From Planktomarina sp. (lineage in GTDB: Bacteria; Pseudomonadota; Alphaproteobacteria; Rhodobacterales; Rhodobacteraceae): DNA of 6,127 nucleotides. Under the pieces are notes generated by a model. It was not told where the DNA came from and ran no database searches. It saw only the letters and a list, made by a program, of their open reading frames with translations. The stretch lies in NCBI GenBank assembly GCA_022425445.1, contig JAKMFM010000026.1, positions 1 to 6,127 on the forward strand, written 5' to 3'. This document shows, in pieces, positions 1 through 4,968 of the stretch. A program made the position numbers and the translations under genes. Each line of letters begins with the position of its first letter. The stretch's first letter is position 1.

Positions 1-2
1 CG

Positions 3-80
3 GATGTCTATGGCCGTGATGCAAAGATTTGGCTGGCTTTGCAGCGCGAAGGGGTGGTTATGGGTGACGTCACAGGATAA
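3..80 (+). CDS. 3' end of an unidentified ORF (possible IS3-type transposase remnant)
   Basis: An open frame enters from the left edge and stops at TAA 78-80, giving 25 residues, so product and length cannot be fixed. The segment VYGRDAKIWLALQREG resembles, from memory, the YG..K-[IV]-W..L.REG helix-turn-helix stretch near the N-terminus of IS3-family OrfB transposases, with one extra residue between the glycine and the tryptophan. In a full transposase the catalytic DDE domain would follow, but here the frame stops nine residues after REG. If the resemblance is real, this is a decayed remnant. Alternatively it is the intact C-terminus of an ordinary gene co-transcribed with lpxD, whose start is only 29 bp downstream. 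Frame 1 also stays open to 123 but overlaps the lpxD start, so I prefer this frame. Confidence 0.4.
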   Translation, partial: DVYGRDAKIWLALQREGVVMGDVTG

Positions 81-109
81 ACGGGACGTGAAGCAAAAGG
101 CGACCGTTC

Positions 110-1207
110 ATGAACGTATATAATTTACAAGGCCTAGCGCAGGCGCTGAACGGCCAAGCCGTCGGTGATATTACTTTACCGGTCACGGGCGCGTGTGAGC
201 CACAAGATGCGGCAGGCAGTCTTTTGGCAATCGCCACATCGCAACCCTATGTGGAGTGCTTGGCGCTGGGTCAAGCCCGCATTGCTTTATTGGCGGAAGG
301 AACCGATTGGCAAAGTCTCAACCTTTTGGGTGCGGTTCTCGTGCCGCGGCCCCGTTTTGCCATGGCGGGTCTGTCGCAAGCGCTTGATGATAGGTGGCGG
401 TCGGGCCCGTCCGGAATTCATCCGCAGGCCTGTGTGGAACCAGGGGCGCTGATTGGTGCTGGCGCGCGGATTGGCGCGTTTTGCCATATCGGGGCAGGGG
501 TGGTGCTTGGCGAAAATGCTTGGCTCGACAGCCATGTGACTCTCGCAGACGGCTGTGTCATTGGCCCGGAGGCCACGTTGATGGCGGGCGTGCGGATTGG
601 CGCGGGCGTGCGCATCGGCGCGCGGTTCATCGCACAACCGGGGGCGGTGATTGGTGCGGATGGTTTTTCCTTTGTCACCCCTGAGCGCTCTGCGATTGAG
701 AATGTGCGTGAGACTCTCGGGGACCGCAAAGGTGCAAAACCGCAATCCTATGCCCGCATCCATTCCCTTGGGTCGGTGATGATTGGTGACGATGTGGAGC
801 TGGGCGCCAACAGCTGTATTGACCGCGGTACGATCTGCGACACGCAGATTGGGGACGGCTGTAAATTTGATAACTTGGCGCAGATTGGCCATAACGTAAA
901 AATTGGCAAAAATTGTATGATTTGTGCACAGGTCGGGATCGCAGGATCATCCGTTTTGGGAAACAACGTGGTTCTCGGGGGGCAAACCGGTGTCAGTGAC
1001 AATTTGTTTATTGGCGACAATGCTATAACAGGAGGCGCTACGAAAGTGCTCAGCAATATCCCTGCTGGGCGTGTGATGTTGGGATATCCTGCGATGAAAA
1101 TGGAAGCACAGCTTGAAGTCTACAAAAACTTGCGGCGCTTGCCGCGGGTGCTAAAAGACCTCTCGCGGCTTAAAAAATCACTGTCAGATCCTGACAACAG
1201 TCCTTAA
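110..1207 (+). CDS. lpxD: UDP-3-O-(3-hydroxyacyl)glucosamine N-acyltransferase LpxD
   Basis: Cytoplasmic enzyme of the Raetz lipid A pathway. It transfers a 3-hydroxyacyl chain from acyl carrier protein to the 2-amino group of UDP-3-O-acylglucosamine. Residues 1 to about 100 form the N-terminal uridine-binding domain. Residues about 105-325 are left-handed beta-helix hexapeptide repeats (IGAGAR, IGAFCH, VRIGAG and similar). A helical C-terminus follows from about 335. IGADGFSF (181-188) is a family hallmark. His261 in QIGHNVKIG matches the catalytic base (E. coli His239), and Asp254 matches E. coli Asp232. At the place of the second functional histidine, E. coli His276, this protein has Asn298. 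Length 365 is close to the 341 of E. coli. The ATG at 110 has AAAGG at 96-100 with a 9-nt spacer. The gene heads an operon with the ACP and ketosynthase that follow. Confidence 0.96.
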   Translation: MNVYNLQGLAQALNGQAVGDITLPVTGACEPQDAAGSLLAIATSQPYVECLALGQARIALLAEGTDWQSLNLLGAVLVPRPRFAMAGLSQALDDRWRSGPSGIHPQACVEPGALIGAGARIGAFCHIGAGVVLGENAWLDSHVTLADGCVIGPEATLMAGVRIGAGVRIGARFIAQPGAVIGADGFSFVTPERSAIENVRETLGDRKGAKPQSYARIHSLGSVMIGDDVELGANSCIDRGTICDTQIGDGCKFDNLAQIGHNVKIGKNCMICAQVGIAGSSVLGNNVVLGGQTGVSDNLFIGDNAITGGATKVLSNIPAGRVMLGYPAMKMEAQLEVYKNLRRLPRVLKDLSRLKKSLSDPDNSP

Positions 1208-1226
1208 TGCGCAAGAAGGCGATCCG

Positions 1227-1484
1227 ATGAGTGTTAAAGATAATGTCATTCAAATTATTGCTGAGCAAGCCTTGCTGGATGCGGCTGATGTGCGGCTTTC
1301 AGCAACGTTGGAGGATTTAGGCATCGACAGCCTTGGCGTGGTGGAAAGTATTTTTGCCATCGAAGAGGAATTTGACATCGAGGTGCCGTTTAATGCCAAT
1401 GCCCCGGCGGAAAGTGAATTTGATATTTCCTCTGTATCAGCCATTATTTCTGCGGTTGAATCCCTTGTTGTGGAGCAAACCTAG
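1227..1484 (+). CDS. Specialised acyl carrier protein (phosphopantetheine-binding)
   Basis: Small acidic carrier protein of 85 residues. GIDSLG at 32-37 is the phosphopantetheine attachment motif, with Ser35 as the expected 4'-phosphopantetheine site. The following helix VVESIFAIEEEFDIEVP (38-54) is the usual partner-recognition helix II. It differs from housekeeping AcpP, which normally reads DSLDTVELVMA in this region, and carries an unusual loop rich in N, A, P and E (about 55-66) between helix II and the last helix. A strong AGAAGG site (1214-1219) lies 7 nt before the ATG. The gene begins 19 bp after lpxD and ends 3 bp before the ketosynthase, so it very probably serves both. By analogy with rhizobial AcpXL, which carries acyl chains for lipid A, it may hold a special chain for LpxD or a later acyltransferase. 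That role is inference; the ACP identity is well supported. Confidence 0.93.
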   Translation: MSVKDNVIQIIAEQALLDAADVRLSATLEDLGIDSLGVVESIFAIEEEFDIEVPFNANAPAESEFDISSVSAIISAVESLVVEQT

Positions 1485-1487
1485 TAG

Positions 1488-2696
1488 ATGAATCGCGTGG
1501 TGATTACAGGGGCTGGGACCATCAACGCCTTGGGTCATACAGTGCCGGAAACTTTGCATGCTATGCGCGAAGGACATCTGGGGATTGGGCCTCTGCAGAT
1601 GCGTGATTTGGATAGGCTATCGGTTAAAATAGGCGCACAAATCAAAAATTTTGATCCAGAGTCATATTTTGATCGGCAAAAATTGGCCTTGTGTGATCGG
1701 GTGACACAGCTGACGCTTTTGGCCAGTCGCGAAGCGATGTTGCAGTCTGGCTTGGAGATCACTGAGGAACAGTCGGAAACGACGGGTGTGGTCTTTGGGA
1801 CCGCTGCGGGCGGTATGAACACTTGGGATGACAATTTCCGGTCGGTCTATGAGGAGGGTAAAAATAGGGTTCACCCTTTTGTCGTACCAAAACTTATGAC
1901 CAATGCGGCGGCCAGCCATGTGTCGATGGTTTACAATATAAAAGGTCCATCTTTGACGGTCTCCACGGCTTGTGCCAGCTCAAATCACGCGATCGGATTG
2001 GCGTTTCAAATGGTGCGCAGCGGCATGGCGCGCGCGATGCTGGCCGGCGGCGCTGATGCGATGCTGACCTTTGGTGGGATTAAAGCCTGGGAGGGGCTGC
2101 GGGTGATGTCTAAAACCGCTTGTCGACCTTTCTCTGCCAATCGCTCGGGAATGGTTCAAGGAGAGGGGGCTGGGGTCTTCGTGCTTGAGACCTATGAGGG
2201 CGCCAAGGCCCGCGGCGCCGAAATTTTGGCGGAAATCGTCGGGTTTGCCATGACCTCAGATGCGAGCGATATTGTGATGCCAAACCAGCAGGGTGCTGCT
2301 CGCGCCATCCGTGGTGCGCTCGCCGATGCGTGCCTGTCTCCGCAAGATATTGGGTATATTAACGCCCATGGCACTGGAACCGCAGCGAATGACAAAACGG
2401 AATGTGCGGCGGTGGCGGAGGCTTTTGGCGCCCATGCCGATAGGGTGATGATGTCATCGACCAAATCCATGCATGGGCATTTGATCGGGGGCACGGGCGC
2501 TGTTGAGTTGCTTGCATGCCTTATGGCATTGCGGGAAGGGGTTATTGCGCCGACGATTGGCTACGAACATCCAGACCCCAATTGCGCGCTTGACGTGGTG
2601 CCAAATGTCGCTCGGCAAGCCAAGGTGACCGCGACGATGTCGAATGCTTTTGCCTTTGGTGGCCTGAATGCCGTCCTGGCACTGAGAGCGGTGTAG
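1488..2696 (+). CDS. Beta-ketoacyl-ACP synthase, FabF/NodE-like (KAS II family)
   Basis: Condensing enzyme that extends an acyl chain by decarboxylative condensation with malonyl-ACP. All catalytic elements of the FabF group are visible in 402 residues: nucleophile Cys162 in STACASSNHA, His294 in NAHGTGTAANDKTE, Lys326 and His331 in KSMHGHLIGGTGAVE, and the FAFGGLN loop at 388-394, the counterpart of FGFGGTN in FabF. The N-terminus MNRVVITGAG is typical, so the ATG at 1488 is the likely start. It lies 3 bp after the ACP stop, with GGAG at 1472-1475, a long 12-nt spacer that suggests translational coupling. Partnership with a private ACP and lpxD suggests a dedicated elongation step for an envelope lipid chain rather than bulk fatty acid synthesis. 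I withhold the symbol fabF because a housekeeping copy would be expected elsewhere in the genome. Confidence 0.94.
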   Translation: MNRVVITGAGTINALGHTVPETLHAMREGHLGIGPLQMRDLDRLSVKIGAQIKNFDPESYFDRQKLALCDRVTQLTLLASREAMLQSGLEITEEQSETTGVVFGTAAGGMNTWDDNFRSVYEEGKNRVHPFVVPKLMTNAAASHVSMVYNIKGPSLTVSTACASSNHAIGLAFQMVRSGMARAMLAGGADAMLTFGGIKAWEGLRVMSKTACRPFSANRSGMVQGEGAGVFVLETYEGAKARGAEILAEIVGFAMTSDASDIVMPNQQGAARAIRGALADACLSPQDIGYINAHGTGTAANDKTECAAVAEAFGAHADRVMMSSTKSMHGHLIGGTGAVELLACLMALREGVIAPTIGYEHPDPNCALDVVPNVARQAKVTATMSNAFAFGGLNAVLALRAV

Positions 2697-2708
2697 CGGT
2701 TACCGCAA

Positions 2709-3299
2709 TTAATTGGCCGCTTCGTCCATGAGGGCTGCATGTCCGGAAGTAAAACCCTTTAAAGATAATGTGAGACGTTCGGGCTGGGTTGGTGCCGCCG
2801 CTGGAAACATTGTTATCGTTGCCTGCGCGCCTGCACGGTAGCTGTCAAGATCGTCTTGTGTGAGACCGATGCGCGCCACGCAACCCATTTGCACACAAAA
2901 GGAAAACGGATATATTTTGGTGTTTTCATCGTCTATTTGAATGGTCAACTGCTGAGTCAGGAGCGTTTCCAAAGGCGTAATGACATTTGCCCCGGCGACA
3001 ACGCGCCCGTCCGATTGGATCAGGTTTAAGTTGTATTCTGCCACCGGCACCCCATCGGGCGTATGCATCAACTGAAACAATTGACACAGGTCTTGCGGTT
3101 GTTCGGTTTTTAAACACCGCAGGCTCCAATCCCCATAGGTGCCTTTCACATAGTATTCGTCCACCGCCGCTGTGCTTTCCATAACTTCTCCCGTTGAGAA
3201 TTCTTCTGCTGCGGGCATTTGAACCGTTTGTGCCTGCGCCGCTGTGTGAGACACTAAAAGATAAAGCAGAGCGCCAAAATAGGTTGTTACTTTAAACAC
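2709..3299 (-). CDS. Invasion-associated locus B (IalB) family exported protein
   Basis: Predicted periplasmic protein of 196 residues. A signal peptide covers residues 1-23: short charged start MFKV, hydrophobic core GALLYLLV, and cleavage motif AQA before Q24. The mature part shows IalB-family traits: GDWSLRC with Trp58 and Cys62, a paired Cys72 (DLCQLFQ), a second pair Cys135 and Cys140 (FCVQMGCVARIGL), and C-terminal SLKGFTSGHAAL. The two cysteine pairs suggest disulfides. The frame stays open upstream to 3488, but I chose GTG at 3299-3297 because AAAGGA lies 7 nt before it and because the signal peptide would otherwise be buried at residue 64. The family is named after a Bartonella invasion factor, but it is common in free-living alphaproteobacteria, where its function is unclear. 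The stop is 12 bp from the convergent ketosynthase stop. Confidence 0.9.
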   Translation of the reverse strand: MFKVTTYFGALLYLLVSHTAAQAQTVQMPAAEEFSTGEVMESTAAVDEYYVKGTYGDWSLRCLKTEQPQDLCQLFQLMHTPDGVPVAEYNLNLIQSDGRVVAGANVITPLETLLTQQLTIQIDDENTKIYPFSFCVQMGCVARIGLTQDDLDSYRAGAQATITMFPAAAPTQPERLTLSLKGFTSGHAALMDEAAN

Positions 3300-3300
3300 C

Positions 3301-3313
3301 GAAAGGTCCTTTC
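3301..3313 (-). promoter_or_regulatory. Ribosome binding site of the IalB gene inside a small hairpin
   Basis: On the minus strand GAAAGGACCTTTC reads just before the GTG start. AAAGGA (3312-3307) is a good Shine-Dalgarno site with a 7-nt spacer and decides the start codon. The 13 bases are also a near-perfect inverted repeat (GAAAG/CTTTC around GAC), so the ribosome site could fold onto itself. The stem is only 5 bp and AT-rich, so any effect on translation is uncertain. Confidence 0.6.
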
Positions 3314-3351
3314 TATTGCAGGGATATGAACAGTCGTCTTGCCATAAATGT

Positions 3352-3380
3352 CTTAAAATTTTTACTGGTGTGCCATCCAA
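3352..3380 (-). promoter_or_regulatory. Weak candidate promoter for the IalB gene
   Basis: On the minus strand TTGGAT (3380-3375) and TTTAAG (3357-3352) are separated by 17 bases. They match the sigma-70 consensus at 3 of 6 and 4 of 6 positions. The placement fits a transcript start near 3345 and a leader of about 46 nt. The IalB gene needs its own promoter because terminators lie just upstream, but the match is poor and could be chance. Confidence 0.2.
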
Positions 3381-3399
3381 CCTCGGGAAGCGCAAACCG

Positions 3400-3450
3400 A
3401 AAAAAATTAAAGCAGAGGATTCGTTGCCAAAAACCTCTGCCTTTATTTTT
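3400..3450. terminator. Bidirectional intrinsic terminator
   Basis: GCAGAGG (3412-3418) pairs perfectly with CCTCTGC (3434-3440) across a 15-nt loop. With one bulged C the stem extends through TAAA/TTTA. On the plus strand it is followed by TTTATTTTT. On the minus strand it is followed by TTTAA and then seven T residues. It can therefore stop transcripts from either side, such as readthrough from corC toward the IalB gene. Confidence 0.7.
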
Positions 3451-3456
3451 CTCCCT

Positions 3457-3476
3457 GTCGGGCTCGCCGACTTTTT
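3457..3476 (+). terminator. Short GC-rich hairpin with T tract, plus orientation
   Basis: GTCGG (3457-3461) and CCGAC (3467-3471) form a 5-bp stem over a 5-nt loop, directly followed by five T residues. It lies 6 bp after the bidirectional terminator, so the plus strand has two terminators in tandem. The stem is short, and no plus-strand gene upstream obviously needs it. Confidence 0.4.
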
Positions 3477-3501
3477 AAAGAAGAACAAATTATGTTTTGG
3501 A

Positions 3502-3521
3502 GGTCAATGCGTATTTTGACC
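3502..3521. repeat. Perfect dyad GGTCAA-N8-TTGACC (possible operator)
   Basis: Six-base half-sites repeat inverted around eight bases. TTGACC resembles a -35 hexamer, so each strand carries one, but I find no good -10 at 16-18 bp on either side. It could be a binding site for a dimeric regulator or an RNA hairpin. No regulator gene is present in the window. Confidence 0.35.
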
Positions 3522-3529
3522 CTTTATAT

Positions 3530-3557
3530 AAAAAAATAGCGCGCTAAAGCGCGTTTT
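3530..3557 (-). terminator. Intrinsic terminator downstream of corC
   Basis: On the minus strand CGCGC, TTTA loop and GCGCG form a GC-rich stem (3553-3549 with 3544-3540), followed by CTA and seven T residues (3536-3530). It lies about 115 nt after the corC stop and is the natural end of the xerD-corC transcript. The plus-strand reading has only TTTTAG after the stem, so termination in that direction would be weaker. Confidence 0.65.
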
Positions 3558-3575
3558 AGTGCAGGGAGGTATGAC

Positions 3576-3689
3576 ATGAAGAAAACTTCTATCACTCTTC
3601 ACCTATACCCCCAGTTTATTAAAATTTCGTTTTTAAAGGGTCTGTTTTTTGGCTCCTTTTTTGCGATGTTTAAAGCTGGTGGATCTTGA
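3576..3689 (+). CDS. Possible 37-residue small protein with strong Shine-Dalgarno
   Basis: ATG at 3576 follows AGGGAGG (3563-3569) with an ideal 6-nt spacer. The frame runs to TGA 3687-3689. The peptide begins MKKTSITLHLYPQ, then has a hydrophobic, phenylalanine-rich stretch (FLKGLFFGSFFAMF) with lysines on both sides, so a small membrane peptide is conceivable. The last 20 bases overlap the 3' end of corC on the other strand. I recognise no family. Against it: no clear promoter, a terminator-like AAAGG/CCTTT stem inside the frame (3635-3662), and T-rich sequence that yields phenylalanine by chance. The same AGGGAGG element could instead be an anti-Shine-Dalgarno on the minus strand. Confidence 0.25.
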   Translation: MKKTSITLHLYPQFIKISFLKGLFFGSFFAMFKAGGS

Positions 3690-4968
3690 GCTGGGTGATG
3701 CGATTTTCTTTGCGCGCGGCGACTTCAAAGCGAAATCCGTGAAATACGAATACTTGACCTTCGGCAGGTATCATCTGTGCCTCATGGATAACCAGGCCGG
3801 CGAGTGTGTTGGCCTCGTCATCCGGCAGGCTCCAATCCTGCGCCCTGTTTAAATCGCGAATGGTCATGGATCCATCAACTATAACATGACCGTCCTGCAC
3901 CGCCGTGACCCCTTGGTCGCTGGTGTCAAATTCGTCGGTGATCTCGCCGACGATTTCTTCCAAAATATCTTCCAAGGTGATGAGCCCTTGCAAAGCGCCA
4001 TACTCATCCACAACCAAGGCGAAATGCGTGTGACGCTTTAGAAATTGCCGCATTTGATCATCCAGAGGTGTGGTTTCTGGAACAAAATAGGGCTCCATTG
4101 CCACATCCAGCACCTGGAAACTGGTCAAATCTTCTTTGCGGGCCGCTCTGTCGCGTGTGAGCTTCACCATAGCACGGGCCAAGTCTTTGGCATGGATCAC
4201 CCCGACGATGTTCTCTGGGTTGCCGCTGTAGAGCGGCAGTCGCGTATGCGCGCTTTCCAGACATTGAGAGAGAATGTCCTCGGCCGGCAAGGAGACATCA
4301 ATCATCTCAATGCCCGATCTATGCAGCATGATTTCCTCGACCGTGCGATCGGAAAGATCCAATGCGCCTAAGATGCGGTCCCGATCCTCTTTTTCGACCA
4401 ACCCCTCTTGATGGCCCAAAGTGAGCGCCCCGGCAATTTCTTCGCGCACCGCCAAAATATTTGTATCGGGGTCGGTGGCGACGCCGAAAATTGACAAAAC
4501 GCCGCGCACCAATAGGCGGACAAAGCTGACCACTGGCGCAAAAACAAAGACGACTACGGATATCGGACGGGAGACCTTTATGGCGGCACTTTCGGCATTG
4601 GTTATCGCATAGGTCTTGGGGAGCACCTCGGCGAAAACCAAAACCAAAAACGTCATCACCAATGTGGCCAGAACAACGCCATTCTCTCCCACCATCTGTG
4701 TGAAAAGCGCGGTGATCAAAGATGTCGCCAAAATATTGACCAAGTTGTTGCCCAATAGAACTGAACCAATCAATCGCTCATTGTCGTTGGTGACTTTCAA
4801 CGCCCGTGTTGCGCCAAGTGAGCCTTTATCGGCTTGTGCTTGCAGCTTGCTGCGCGAGGCGGCAGTCAAGGCGGTCTCTGAGCCAGAGAAAAAGCCCGAT
4901 AGGATCAGCAGGACGAAAATCGCCGCAAAAGTGAGCCAAAAGCCAAAGTCAAAGTCAAAATGTTCCAT
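3670..4968 (-). CDS. CNNM/CorC (HlyC) family membrane protein with CBS pair
   Basis: Inner-membrane protein of 432 residues with the classic three-part order. A DUF21/CNNM membrane domain (about 10-190) has hydrophobic segments near 11-28, 67-90, 98-118 and 137-160 and the motifs SGFFSGSETAL, LLGNNLVNI and AEVLPKT. Two CBS domains follow (about 210-270 and 285-345), the second with VVDEYGALQGLITLEDILEE. A C-terminal CorC_HlyC domain spans about 353-430. Homologues act in magnesium (and cobalt) export or homeostasis, with the CBS pair sensing ATP and Mg; the haemolysin label often attached to the family is misleading. The ATG at 4968 overlaps the xerD stop as TGATG, with AGG 6 nt upstream; a GTG at 4971 is an alternative start. 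The substrate here is inferred. A repeated GTCAAA/AAAGTC tract encodes the N-terminal FDFDF. Confidence 0.94.
   Translation of the reverse strand: MEHFDFDFGFWLTFAAIFVLLILSGFFSGSETALTAASRSKLQAQADKGSLGATRALKVTNDNERLIGSVLLGNNLVNILATSLITALFTQMVGENGVVLATLVMTFLVLVFAEVLPKTYAITNAESAAIKVSRPISVVVFVFAPVVSFVRLLVRGVLSIFGVATDPDTNILAVREEIAGALTLGHQEGLVEKEDRDRILGALDLSDRTVEEIMLHRSGIEMIDVSLPAEDILSQCLESAHTRLPLYSGNPENIVGVIHAKDLARAMVKLTRDRAARKEDLTSFQVLDVAMEPYFVPETTPLDDQMRQFLKRHTHFALVVDEYGALQGLITLEDILEEIVGEITDEFDTSDQGVTAVQDGHVIVDGSMTIRDLNRAQDWSLPDDEANTLAGLVIHEAQMIPAEGQVFVFHGFRFEVAARKENRITQLKIHQL

Larger units (their letters stand above)
3300..3669. other. AT-rich structured intergenic region without a recognised gene
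   Basis: The 370 bases between the IalB start and the corC stop contain no recognisable protein family. In order they hold the IalB leader, a bidirectional terminator (3400-3450), a plus-strand hairpin with T tract (3457-3476), a GGTCAA/TTGACC dyad (3502-3521), a minus-strand terminator (3530-3557), an AGGGAGG element (3563-3569) and the body of a 37-codon plus-strand ORF (3576-3689). A weaker plus-strand AAAGG/CCTTT stem (3635-3659) is followed by further T residues, giving a T6 tract in all. The concentration of signals suggests a short transcript or small regulator here, but none can be proved from sequence. Confidence 0.6.

Noticed and set aside
440..660. Repeated GCGCGGATTGGCGCG-like segments as a DNA repeat array.
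   Set aside because: They are in frame with LpxD and simply encode its hexapeptide repeats.
287..892. Long minus-strand ORF opposite lpxD (201 codons), with further minus-strand ORFs in the same area.
   Set aside because: It is a shadow of the GC-rich hexapeptide repeats of lpxD; composition is arginine/proline rich with no family features.
2695..2721. Overlapping palindromes at the convergent junction (GCGGTTACCGC, CAATTAATTG, AGCGG/CCGCT) as a shared terminator.
   Set aside because: Stems are 4-5 bp, mutually exclusive, and no T tract follows on either strand.
3300..3488. Upstream extension of the IalB frame to 3488 (259 residues in all).
   Set aside because: It would bury a clear signal peptide at residue 64 and run through a terminator hairpin and AT-rich noncoding sequence; a good Shine-Dalgarno supports the GTG at 3299.
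3649..3852. Plus-strand ORF of 67 codons over the corC 3' end.
   Set aside because: It lies almost wholly antisense to the conserved CorC_HlyC domain, with no ribosome site or family resemblance.
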